Made by a program: the position numbers and the translations under genes
Notes under the pieces: model-generated
Told to the model about the DNA's origin: nothing
The model's input: the letters and a program-made list of their open reading frames with translations, nothing else
Database searches by the model: none
Source of the DNA: Candidatus Falkowiibacteriota bacterium
Lineage (GTDB): Bacteria > Patescibacteriota > Patescibacteriia > JACRDY01
Direction: 5' to 3'
Assembly: GCA_016218485.1 (NCBI GenBank)
Contig: JACRDY010000042.1
Coordinates: 1 to 8,127, forward strand
DNA: 8,127 bases
Shown here: piece after piece, positions 1-6,342 of the stretch
How the letters are laid out: every line of letters begins with the position of its first letter
Position numbering within the stretch: position 1 is the stretch's first letter

Positions 1-183
1 CTTAGCAAGATCAATTTCAAAGATATGGAGCCGGGCGACCGCTGGGAATTTATTCCTTACGAGATGCAACTTGCCCTTGCACGCAATCAATATCCCGATG
101 CAAAGGCCGCGATCATAAAAAAGTGGCTTGCAGACGGAGAACCAGCTGTGGGCAACTCGAGCTTAGCGGATGAGGAAAATTAG
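1..183 (+). CDS. Hypothetical protein, C-terminal 60 residues (5' end outside window)
   Basis: Frame 1 is open from the window edge to a TAG at 181-183. The visible peptide begins LSKINFKDMEPGDRWEFIPY and ends SSLADEEN. It is hydrophilic and mixed-charge, with no membrane segment and no motif I recognise. It lies 56 bp upstream of the serine recombinase on the same strand, so it is probably cargo of the same integrated element. I cannot assign a function. Intact codon structure and the acidic C-terminus make a real coding sequence likely, but with only 60 residues visible it could also be a decayed gene end. Confidence 0.55.
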   Translation, partial: LSKINFKDMEPGDRWEFIPYEMQLALARNQYPDAKAAIIKKWLADGEPAVGNSSLADEEN

Positions 184-239
184 TATAGGGTGCTGTGTGG
201 TACGAAAAGTCGCATTCGAACCAACAAATTATTAACTAA

Positions 240-1973
240 ATGATTATGACAATGAATCAAGAAAATCAATCGATGCAAGCTGTAGGCTACGCCCGGGTGT
301 CTTCCAAGGATCAGGAGGACACCGGCTATTCGCTTCCGGCTCAAGAGAAACTTTTACGAGACTATGCCGATCGAAACGGTTTTGAGCTCGTAAAAGTTTT
401 TGCCATTCAAGAATCGGCCGCTGGAAAAATCCAGCGAAAGATATTCCACGAAATGCTGGAATACGTGACCAAGTCCAAGATCAACACGATCTTCGTGGAA
501 ACGACCGACCGCTTAACCCGTAACTTTGCCGATGTGCCGATAATCGACGAATGGATATTGGCGGACGAAAAGCACACAATCCACTTGGTCAAAGAGGGCT
601 GTACGTTACACAAAGACTCCAAGTCGCATGAATGGTTTATGTGGCGAGTGAAAGTGGCCACGGCCGAATATTACATCCGACTTCTCTCCGAGAATGTAAA
701 GAAGGGGCAGAAAGAAAAACTTGCTCAAGGCTGGTTGCCAAGCAAACCGCCACTTGGATATAAAACCATCGGAGAGAAAGGACACAAAATCCATGTGATA
801 GACGAGGAGAAAGCATCGATGGTTAAGAAAATGTTTGATCTCTATGCCACCAATATAAGCTCAACCAAGAAACTAGCCGATGAAATGTATAAGCTCGGCA
901 TGCGATCTCGAGGAGGAAATAAAGTAAGCCACTCGCGAGTCCACCAGCTTCTCGGTGATCCATTTTATTACGGGATGAATCGCTGGAACGGCAAGGTCGG
1001 CAAAGGCGAACACGAACCGCTGATCACTAAAGAATTATTTATGCGATGCCAAGATATTATGCATAGCAACGGCACGCCGAAACACAATAAGCACAACTCA
1101 CTCTTTAAAAACGTCTTCCGCTGTGACGAATGCAAAGGAAAGGTAACTTGGGAAATACAGAAAGGTCATTGGTACGGCCACTGCAACCATTATAAAAACT
1201 GTTCGCAACGAGAATGGGTCAAGCAGGAAAATGTTGATTTGCAAGTGATGGAGAATATCGAGCAGTTAAGCTCGAAACACGATGAGGCCATAGAGAACAT
1301 GCTTGGCTGGGTCCAAACAGCTCTCAAGGAAAGTCATGGTGAGGAAATAGAATTCAGGGAAAAGGCCACCGGCGAGCTCGAGCGACGCTACCAGGTAGCC
1401 ACGCAAAGGCTCGACAAGATATACGACGACAAGATCGACGGCAAAATCAGCGAGGATTTCTATCAGAAAAAATACGAACAGTACAAAATTGAACAGGAGG
1501 AGGTAATGGACAGCCTCAACAAGCATAAGAACGCCAACCTCAAATACTACGATATGGGATCGACCTTCCTCCAAATGGCCAAGGAAGCCAGAAAGATTTA
1601 CGTAAACCGAAGCAGTATTGAAATGGTCGACGACAAAAAACTGCTTATGTCCCTTTTATTTTCGAACTCGACGATAAATGGCAAGAAAGTTGAGATTTCA
1701 TACCACAAAGCCTTCAAAATGGTCTCTGAACGAGTAACGCAGATGTTGGGAGAAAAGATAGACGAAAAAAACACTTTCGAACCGCCAAAAGAGCCCGTGA
1801 ATAAAGGAAAAAACCAGCTTTCGCTGATGTTAATCCTATCTGGCTCCGAGGGTGGGACTCGAACCCACAACCAAGCGGTTAATCCGCCGCGGCGGACGCT
1901 ACCATTGCGCTACCTCGGAGCCCTAAGGCAGAATATTCTTTTTTATCCAATCTCTCCCCTTACCAGTCTTTAA
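240..1973 (+). CDS. Large serine recombinase (site-specific integrase), C-terminus read through the tRNA junction
   Basis: This is a DNA recombinase of the large serine family, which cuts and joins attachment sites through a covalent serine-DNA intermediate. The N-terminal resolvase domain (about residues 14-160) has the YARVSS motif with likely nucleophile Ser21 and a DRLTRN motif at 90-95. A recombinase domain follows (about 165-290, with PPLGY and the DPFYYG segment), then a zinc ribbon (C295, C298, C315, C321). A charged coiled-coil region covers about 365-435. The start is uncertain: ATGs at 240, 246, 252 and 273 are in frame and none has a clear Shine-Dalgarno. From about residue 534 the protein is translated from the antisense of the tRNA gene and then of the GIY-YIG gene. 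Those last 44 residues are therefore probably not native and reflect the integration junction. The gene is likely functional upstream of that point. It probably encodes the integrase of the element lying to the left. Confidence 0.9.
   Translation: MIMTMNQENQSMQAVGYARVSSKDQEDTGYSLPAQEKLLRDYADRNGFELVKVFAIQESAAGKIQRKIFHEMLEYVTKSKINTIFVETTDRLTRNFADVPIIDEWILADEKHTIHLVKEGCTLHKDSKSHEWFMWRVKVATAEYYIRLLSENVKKGQKEKLAQGWLPSKPPLGYKTIGEKGHKIHVIDEEKASMVKKMFDLYATNISSTKKLADEMYKLGMRSRGGNKVSHSRVHQLLGDPFYYGMNRWNGKVGKGEHEPLITKELFMRCQDIMHSNGTPKHNKHNSLFKNVFRCDECKGKVTWEIQKGHWYGHCNHYKNCSQREWVKQENVDLQVMENIEQLSSKHDEAIENMLGWVQTALKESHGEEIEFREKATGELERRYQVATQRLDKIYDDKIDGKISEDFYQKKYEQYKIEQEEVMDSLNKHKNANLKYYDMGSTFLQMAKEARKIYVNRSSIEMVDDKKLLMSLLFSNSTINGKKVEISYHKAFKMVSERVTQMLGEKIDEKNTFEPPKEPVNKGKNQLSLMLILSGSEGGTRTHNQAVNPPRRTLPLRYLGALRQNILFYPISPLTSL
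1841..1919 (-). tRNA. tRNA-Asn-like gene with a rearranged anticodon arm (probable pseudo-tRNA)
   Basis: Read on the minus strand, the acceptor stem TCCGAGG (1913-1919) pairs perfectly with CCTCGGA (1845-1851). It is followed by G73 and an encoded CCA (1841-1843). The D arm is GCGC-AATGGTA-GCGT and the T arm is GTGGG-TTCGAGT-CCCAC. The TCC start and G73 resemble bacterial tRNA-Asn. The region that should hold the anticodon arm cannot fold into a 5-bp stem with a 7-nt loop. Instead it contains both halves of an Asn-type anticodon arm, each reverse-complemented in place. The gene is 79 nt long, against 76 for a normal tRNA with CCA. It overlaps the 3' end of the recombinase frame antisense, and its 5' end is 3 nt from the GIY-YIG stop codon. 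It is either a dead tRNA or a tRNA-derived attachment site; isotype and function are uncertain. Confidence 0.75.
1871..1935. repeat. 65-bp direct repeat, copy 1 (tRNA 5' half plus leader)
   Basis: Identical base for base to 2169-2233, at an offset of 298 bp. It covers the tRNA acceptor 5' strand, D arm and scrambled anticodon region, 16 bp upstream of the tRNA, and the last codons of the GIY-YIG gene. This copy is continuous with the tRNA T arm and 3' end. The match stops sharply on both sides (1870 a versus 2168 g; 1936 t versus 2234 g). Confidence 0.97.
1883..1896. repeat. 14-bp perfect palindrome within the tRNA anticodon region
   Basis: TCCGCCGCGGCGGA is its own reverse complement. It sits where the anticodon stem-loop should be, and the same palindrome recurs at 2181-2194 in the truncated copy. 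It is centred on the join between the two inverted anticodon-arm halves. Confidence 0.9.
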
Positions 1974-2162
1974 TTCTTTTTCTCGCTTCATCGCTTCACT
2001 TCTGCTATTATACTGCTCTGAATATAATAACTTCCACGGCCCTTTATTTCTGGTATAATGATTTTGGTTGTTATTATGCTTCTGTAAGCGAATCGCTAAA
2101 TCATTGGTCTGTCCAGTATATAACTTACCAACTGGATTTTGAATAATATATACGTAATACAT
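1923..2162 (-). CDS. Small GIY-YIG nuclease domain protein
   Basis: A 79-residue protein consisting almost entirely of a GIY-YIG nuclease fold of the short, single-domain YhbQ/UvrC-like type. Visible motifs are YVY (residues 3-5, the GIY element), LYTGQTND (14-21, the YIG element), the likely catalytic Arg25, His29, and a conserved RE pair with Glu61. The family makes metal-dependent cuts in DNA; the substrate of these mini-proteins is generally unknown. The start ATG lies 6 bp inside the right-hand 65-bp repeat boundary, and the stop TAG lies inside the left-hand repeat, 3 nt before the tRNA 5' end. The gene fills almost exactly the unique 233 bp between two direct repeats of the tRNA 5' half, which suggests it was inserted as a cassette. 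No Shine-Dalgarno is evident. It could be read through from rpoD upstream. Confidence 0.85.
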   Translation of the reverse strand: MYYVYIIQNPVGKLYTGQTNDLAIRLQKHNNNQNHYTRNKGPWKLLYSEQYNSRSEAMKREKELKTGKGRDWIKKNILP

Positions 2163-2168
2163 ATACCG

Positions 2169-2217
2169 CCAAGCGGTTAATCCGCCGCGGCGGACGCTAC
2201 CATTGCGCTACCTCGGA
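2169..2217 (-). pseudogene. Truncated tRNA copy (5' half only)
   Basis: The first 49 nt of the same tRNA-like gene found at 1841-1919, read on the minus strand: acceptor 5' strand, D arm and scrambled anticodon region, up to the variable loop. The T arm and acceptor 3' strand are missing and are replaced by the start of the GIY-YIG gene. It cannot fold as a tRNA. It is best read as the stranded 5' half left when the nuclease cassette entered the tRNA. Confidence 0.85.
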
Positions 2218-2233
2218 GCCCTAAGGCAGAATA
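2169..2233. repeat. 65-bp direct repeat, copy 2 (right flank of GIY-YIG cassette)
   Basis: Perfect copy of 1871-1935. On its left it abuts the six bases preceding the GIY-YIG start codon instead of the tRNA T arm. On its right it runs into heptamer repeats and rpoD. Perfect identity suggests a recent event or ongoing gene conversion. Confidence 0.97.
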
Positions 2234-2273
2234 GACTAGGTACTAAGTACTAGGGACTAAGGACTAAGGACTA
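2232..2273 (-). repeat. Heptamer tandem repeat (six units) downstream of rpoD
   Basis: On the minus strand six 7-mers follow one another: TAGTCCT, TAGTCCT, TAGTCCC, TAGTACT, TAGTACC and a degenerate TAGTCTA. The array begins 2 bp after the rpoD stop codon and its last unit overlaps the end of the 65-bp repeat. No hairpin-plus-T-run terminator is seen here. Confidence 0.85.
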
Positions 2274-2275
2274 TC

Positions 2276-3520
2276 TCAATAATCCATCAACTTCTCAATC
2301 CCCTGACTATGGCGGATTTTTTCCAGCGCCTTAGCTTCAATCTGACGAATACGTTCGCGCGTGACGTCAAACTCTTTGCCCACTTCTTCCAGCGTGTGCG
2401 ACACGCCGTCACCTAAACCAAAACGCATTTCCAGGATTTTCTGCTCACGGGGCGAGAGATCCCGGATGATGTCTTTAACATAATCGCGCAGGAGCTGCAG
2501 CGCGGCGGCGCGGTCCGGCGTGACTGAACGCACGTCCTCAATAAAGTCTTCTAGCGTGCTATCGTCGTCCCCGTCGTCACCCACGGACGTTTCCAGAGAA
2601 ATCGTATCTTGCGATATTTTAATGATATGGCGCACCTTATCAAGCTCCTCACCCATTTCCGCGGCGATTTCTTCAGGCAAGGGCTCACGGCCCAGGTCCT
2701 GAATCAGTTGACGCTCAATCTGCTGGAACTTGTTGATTGTTTCCACCATGTGTACGGGAATACGGATCGTGCGCGATTGATCAGCCAGCGCTCGGGTAAT
2801 GGCCTGACGGATCCACCAGGTGGCATAGGTGGAAAACTTATACCCTTTGCGGTATTCAAACTTCTCCACGGCACGAAACAGGCCGATGTTCCCCTCTTGG
2901 ATGAGGTCGGCTAAGGACAAACTTTTGCCGACGAACTTTTTGGCAATGGAGACGACCAAACGTAGGTTGGCCTCAATCAACCGTTTGGAGGCTTCCTTAT
3001 CATTTTTTTCTTTTCGCTTGGCCAAGGCCACTTCTTCTTCGGCGGTCAGCAGCGACACCTTGCCGATTTCCCGCAAATACATTTGGATAGAGTCAGCCGA
3101 AATTTCACTCAAGTCAATTTTCATGGCACTGTCCGCATTGACATCCGTCACTCCCTTGAGCATAGTCTGCCGCTCGGCCTTGCGACCCAAGAGTCCCGGC
3201 TTGACCTCGATGATCTGTACGCCGTTACGATCCAGTTTTTCCCAGAAACCTTCATACCTTTCCAAATAGTGCTCCACGAAGGGGAACGAATGCAGTATTT
3301 CCGCTTCAGTGATGAACGACCGCGCGCGGCCTTTTTGTAGGAGTGAGCGCAGCTGTTCCTCCGACGGCTCAACTATTTTTTCAACGTACGGCAAAACAGC
3401 CCGAACCGGTTTATGAGATCGCGGTCGGCGAATGCTCAATTTAGAACGTCCCGGCGAACGTTTTACCCCACTACGCTTCTTAAATGATTTTTTCTTATTG
3501 GACATTTTATTTGGCGCCAT
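2276..3520 (-). CDS. rpoD: RNA polymerase primary sigma factor RpoD (sigma-70)
   Basis: The housekeeping sigma factor, which directs RNA polymerase to -35/-10 promoters. The 414 residues begin with a Lys/Arg-rich tail (1-45). A region 1.1-like domain (about 50-107) and region 1.2 (DSIQMYLREIGK, 143-154) follow. Region 2 (about 183-250) holds NLRLVVSIAKKF and the -10 recognition helix (TYATWWIRQAITRAL). Region 3 is about 253-310, and region 4 (354-414) has the -35 helix-turn-helix near VTRERIRQIEAKALEKIR. A short acidic stretch, GDDGDDD, is at 314-320. All core motifs are intact. The length is near that of compact RpoD proteins and lacks the large non-conserved insert of the E. coli protein. 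ATG 3520 is used, but Met6 at 3505 is equally possible because neither has a Shine-Dalgarno. It follows dnaG by 135 bp, the classic arrangement, with a strong hairpin directly before the start. Confidence 0.97.
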   Translation of the reverse strand: MAPNKMSNKKKSFKKRSGVKRSPGRSKLSIRRPRSHKPVRAVLPYVEKIVEPSEEQLRSLLQKGRARSFITEAEILHSFPFVEHYLERYEGFWEKLDRNGVQIIEVKPGLLGRKAERQTMLKGVTDVNADSAMKIDLSEISADSIQMYLREIGKVSLLTAEEEVALAKRKEKNDKEASKRLIEANLRLVVSIAKKFVGKSLSLADLIQEGNIGLFRAVEKFEYRKGYKFSTYATWWIRQAITRALADQSRTIRIPVHMVETINKFQQIERQLIQDLGREPLPEEIAAEMGEELDKVRHIIKISQDTISLETSVGDDGDDDSTLEDFIEDVRSVTPDRAAALQLLRDYVKDIIRDLSPREQKILEMRFGLGDGVSHTLEEVGKEFDVTRERIRQIEAKALEKIRHSQGIEKLMDY

Positions 3521-3526
3521 ACATCA

Positions 3527-3587
3527 ATCCAGCACCTTCCAGCATACCCCGCAGCACGCTGACGAGGTATGCTGGAAGGTGCTGGAT
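3527..3587. repeat. Perfect 22-bp inverted repeat with 17-nt loop before rpoD
   Basis: Arms at 3527-3548 and 3566-3587 are exact reverse complements, separated by 3549-3565. In the rpoD mRNA the hairpin would end 6 nt before the ATG at 3520. No T-run follows on either strand, so a simple intrinsic terminator is unlikely. It could modulate translation initiation or mRNA processing between dnaG and rpoD, or be a small palindromic mobile repeat. The 14 outer bases of the arm recur at 3631-3644. Confidence 0.9.
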
Positions 3588-3630
3588 GAATGGCTGAGAG
3601 AGTATTTCTGTGGCGTGTACTGCCCCGACA

Positions 3631-3644
3631 GGAAGGTGCTGGAT
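3631..3644. repeat. Third copy of the 14-bp hairpin-arm sequence
   Basis: GGAAGGTGCTGGAT here equals 3574-3587 in the same orientation and is inverted at 3527-3540. In the transcript the single inverted copy could pair with either of the two direct copies, giving two mutually exclusive hairpins. It lies 12 bp from the dnaG stop codon. Confidence 0.85.
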
Positions 3645-3655
3645 AAAAAACAAAG

Positions 3656-5458
3656 CTACCCTATAGTATAGAGCTGCTCCGTAAGCGCGGAGAATTTCTC
3701 AGACAGTCGTTTGACTTCTGCGGAATTGCCGGCATCTTCTTGTACTTTAATTTGTTCGCCAAGTTGTTTGAGCTGGGACTTGAGATAATGATGTTTCAAA
3801 TCCCTGATAATATGTATGACTTCATTTTTGACTTGGTCGGAAGATAAGCTGTCGGACTCCTCGGCAATCATCAAGCTAAGCTGATTACCGTAGTCAATAA
3901 ACTCTTTATCAAGGTTCTTGAAAAATGCCTTAATTAAGCCATTCAGGTCAGCCTTAGTCTCATCAGTAGCCTTATTATAATAAATTATCAAATCAGTGTA
4001 AAGGACTACCGGCCGCTGTCCAACCAGCATCTCGGGCAGCAAGTGCTCGGCGGCATACTGCAAAAATTCCGGACGGTGCAGGAGTATGGCCAAAAACCGC
4101 TCGCTCTCCTTCTCGGCGCGGCTCATGCTGGCGTGCAGGCTGGGGGTGGTAAGGGTAACGCCAGACTCACTCTTGCGTATGCTCGTCAGCTTGGTCACCG
4201 TTTCACGCAAAATATTTTCAGGCACGGACAGTTTATCAGCCAGCTGCTGCAGCCAGTGCGTCTGCTCCACCGCGTCAGCCACTTTCACAATCACCGTCAG
4301 GAGTTTGGCGGCAATGGCTTTCTTCACCTGTGGATCGGTCAAGTCCGCGCCAGTGAAACTCTTATCAAAATAGTACTGCAGGACCGGCACGGCCGCGCTG
4401 ATCCGCGCCCGCCATTCTTCTGCCGAGTGCCGCTTAATAAAGTCATCGGGATCTTGTCCGACCGGCAGGGTGATGACCCGCACGTTCATCCCCTGCTGCA
4501 GCGCCACGTCAATACCGCGCTCGGCTGCGTTCTGTCCCGCCGCATCCGGATCAAACGACAGCGCCATGGTGTCGCTGGAGCGCTTTAAAATCTTGACCTG
4601 ATCAATCGTCAAGGCCGTGCCGCAGCTGGCCACGACATTACCGACGCCGGCCTGGTGCGAGGTGATGACGTCCATATTGCCCTCCACCAGCACCGCCACT
4701 TTATTTTTCCTGATCTCCTGTTTGGCTTTCTCCAGACCGAACAGGAGATGCCCTTTGTTAAACACCGCGGTCTGTGGCGTATTAATGTATTTAGCTTCTT
4801 TGGCATCAGCGTCAAGACTGCGCGCCGAGAAGCCGACCACCTGTCCGTGGTGGTTGTGGATCGGGAACATCAGTCGGTTGCGAAACCGGTCGTAGAATCC
4901 CACACCCCGCTCTTTCTTGACGGCCAGACCGGCCAAAAAAATATCCTGCTCGCTAAAACCTTTTTTCTTGAGAAAATTCAATGTCTCCTCCCAGCTGTCC
5001 GGCGCGTACCCCAGCTGCCATGAGTCTATCGTCAGCTGATCAGCGCCGCGAGCAGCCAAATAGTCGCGCGCCGCTGTGGCCGCCGACGACTCCAGCAAAA
5101 CTTTGTGGTAATACTTGGCCGCCAATTCATTAATGTCAACAAGGGTATTGCGCTGGCTCGTCACCGCCGGATCCTGACGCTCCAGTACCACGCCGGCCTT
5201 GTGCGCGAGCAGCTTGAGGGCTTCGGGAAAGTCCACGCCTTCTATTTTTTGGACAAAGGTAAAAACGTCTCCGCCTTCACCGCAGCCGAAACAGTGCCAA
5301 ATCTGCTTGTCACGGGAGACCATAAACGACGGCGTCTTCTCGTTGTGGAAGGGGCACCGCGCTTTCCAGTTTTGTCCCGCCTGCTGCAGCTTGATGTACT
5401 CCTGCAGCAGCTCAACAATATCCAGCTTAGATTTAATTTCTTCGGTTGGGGAAAACAT
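3656..5458 (-). CDS. dnaG: DNA primase DnaG
   Basis: Synthesises the RNA primers for replication. With the ATG at 5458 it is 600 residues, normal for the family, and starts MFSPTEEIKSKLDIVELL as DnaG proteins do. A further in-frame ATG at 5515 would add 19 untypical residues and lie deep within the NUDIX gene, so I reject it. The CHC2 zinc-binding domain has C35, H38, C56 and C59 (C-x2-H-x17-C-x2-C). The catalytic core has the RFRNRLMFPI basic motif (191-200). The TOPRIM domain has Glu259 in VEGNMD, Asp303/Asp305 in SFDPDAAG and the GQDPDDF acidic motif (334-340). The C-terminal helicase-binding domain starts near 447 (EKESERFLAILLHRPEF). The start overlaps the NUDIX 3' end by 26 bp, which suggests translational coupling; no Shine-Dalgarno is seen. 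All catalytic residues are intact. Confidence 0.97.
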   Translation of the reverse strand: MFSPTEEIKSKLDIVELLQEYIKLQQAGQNWKARCPFHNEKTPSFMVSRDKQIWHCFGCGEGGDVFTFVQKIEGVDFPEALKLLAHKAGVVLERQDPAVTSQRNTLVDINELAAKYYHKVLLESSAATAARDYLAARGADQLTIDSWQLGYAPDSWEETLNFLKKKGFSEQDIFLAGLAVKKERGVGFYDRFRNRLMFPIHNHHGQVVGFSARSLDADAKEAKYINTPQTAVFNKGHLLFGLEKAKQEIRKNKVAVLVEGNMDVITSHQAGVGNVVASCGTALTIDQVKILKRSSDTMALSFDPDAAGQNAAERGIDVALQQGMNVRVITLPVGQDPDDFIKRHSAEEWRARISAAVPVLQYYFDKSFTGADLTDPQVKKAIAAKLLTVIVKVADAVEQTHWLQQLADKLSVPENILRETVTKLTSIRKSESGVTLTTPSLHASMSRAEKESERFLAILLHRPEFLQYAAEHLLPEMLVGQRPVVLYTDLIIYYNKATDETKADLNGLIKAFFKNLDKEFIDYGNQLSLMIAEESDSLSSDQVKNEVIHIIRDLKHHYLKSQLKQLGEQIKVQEDAGNSAEVKRLSEKFSALTEQLYTIG

Positions 5459-5882
5459 AATTATCGAGTAACCATTGTTTAACCAATAGGGGCACAATAG
5501 TGAGCTGCGGCACATCGGCCAGCGGAAACCAGTCTGGCTGATAGCGATTATCCGGCGCCGCTCTCATCCGTTCTTCGCCCTGCAGTTCAGGCTTGTCGCC
5601 AGACACCCAAAGGCATATATAGCAGCGATGGCGTTGATTATACCCGTCGGGAAATTCCAAGATTAATCGCGGATCAGTCACGATCACGCCTGTTTCTTCT
5701 TGTGTTTCTCTGATAGCGGCCACGGCCGGATCTTCATTGATTCGCGGATGACCACCCGGTAAAACATAGTATTCTTGGCCATTCTTCATTCTCTTGATTA
5801 AGAGAACGGCTCCAGCCTTGACCACCACAGCGGCGCACCGTTCTCCCACGACTCGCTCTGCCTCATCTTCATGATACGCCAT
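5433..5882 (-). CDS. NUDIX hydrolase
   Basis: A 149-residue pyrophosphohydrolase of the NUDIX family, which cleaves nucleoside diphosphates linked to another moiety; the substrate cannot be read from the sequence. The Nudix box spans residues 44-66: G44, E50, R58-E59, E62-E63, G65 (G-x5-E-x7-RE-x2-EE-x-G). The hydrophobic residue after RE is Thr60 here, a minor deviation. An AAVVVKAGAVLLIKR beta-strand region precedes the box. The length is typical of a single-domain NUDIX protein. It starts 10 bp after the DoxX stop codon, and its last 26 bp overlap the dnaG start, so it is almost certainly in the same operon. A MutT-like sanitising role beside dnaG is plausible but only inferred. No strong Shine-Dalgarno is visible. 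Confidence 0.92.
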   Translation of the reverse strand: MAYHEDEAERVVGERCAAVVVKAGAVLLIKRMKNGQEYYVLPGGHPRINEDPAVAAIRETQEETGVIVTDPRLILEFPDGYNQRHRCYICLWVSGDKPELQGEERMRAAPDNRYQPDWFPLADVPQLTIVPLLVKQWLLDNYVFPNRRN

Positions 5883-5892
5883 AACCGATCAG

Positions 5893-6342
5893 TTATTTCC
5901 GCCACCGCACAAATTTATCCAGACCGTACACCGTACCGGCATTCTCCGCCGCCAAATACAGCAGGGCAAAAAGATACACGATGTGCTCATCCACCAGCCA
6001 GCCGTGCTCGCCCACCAGCGGAAAATTCAATACCGGGAAATAGTACAGAAGCATCAAGAGCGCCCCGAGCGGCGCACTGAACCGAACAAACAAACCGAGC
6101 GCCAGGGAAATACCCAAAAGAGTCAAACCCCATTCATTGACAAAATTCACTAGTGGCAAAATGCTGGAGCCAGCCAGCCAAGCATAGAAACCGCTGAATG
6201 TTTTGGCGTTCATTAAGTAACCACCAGCCGACCAGCCGGACGTGGTCAGGTGACTGATGCCGGCATAGCCAAAGAGTATGCCGAGCGCCACGCGTAAAAG
6301 CACGAATGAAGGCTGGCGGAGAACGGAGATGTCTCTAAACAT
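5893..6342 (-). CDS. DoxX-like integral membrane protein
   Basis: A 149-residue hydrophobic protein with four predicted membrane helices, at about residues 12-31 (LLRVALGILFGYAGISHL), 62-86, 88-104 and 117-133, and a basic C-terminal tail (DKFVRWRK). The first helix, with its R..LG..F...G..HL pattern, and the WGLTLLGISLALGLFVRFSA segment match the DoxX family. That family is linked to thiosulfate:quinone oxidoreductase or redox-stress membrane complexes in some organisms. The specific function here is unknown. The ATG overlaps the end of the upstream flavoprotein gene by 8 bp (ATGTTTAG shares both signals), implying co-expression. The pairing suggests a small membrane redox module in which DoxX anchors or partners the flavoenzyme; this is inference. 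Confidence 0.88.
   Translation of the reverse strand: MFRDISVLRQPSFVLLRVALGILFGYAGISHLTTSGWSAGGYLMNAKTFSGFYAWLAGSSILPLVNFVNEWGLTLLGISLALGLFVRFSAPLGALLMLLYYFPVLNFPLVGEHGWLVDEHIVYLFALLYLAAENAGTVYGLDKFVRWRK

Noticed and set aside
1875..1890. Stop-suppressor tRNA reading TAA (loop GATTAAC with a 3-bp stem)
   Set aside because: The stem would be only 3 bp and position 33 would be A instead of the near-universal U.
1875..1900. Intron in the tRNA anticodon loop
   Set aside because: Only about 4 nt more than a normal tRNA are present in this region, and removing any contiguous piece does not restore a 5-bp stem with a 7-nt loop.
3527..3587. Intrinsic terminator after dnaG
   Set aside because: The stem is strong but no T-run follows on the minus or plus strand, and the hairpin sits next to the rpoD start rather than the dnaG stop.
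3432..3671. Plus-strand ORF across the rpoD 5' end and the dnaG-rpoD spacer
   Set aside because: It is antisense to rpoD, and its codons are just the inverted repeat and the reverse of the Lys/Arg-rich rpoD tail; no recognisable protein.
4043..4588. Long plus-strand ORF inside dnaG
   Set aside because: It is a shadow of the GC-rich dnaG coding frame with no domain; dnaG is intact on the other strand.
5459..5515. N-terminal extension of DnaG from an upstream in-frame ATG
   Set aside because: The 19 extra residues do not resemble DnaG, which starts just before the DIVELL helix, and they would lie entirely inside the NUDIX gene.
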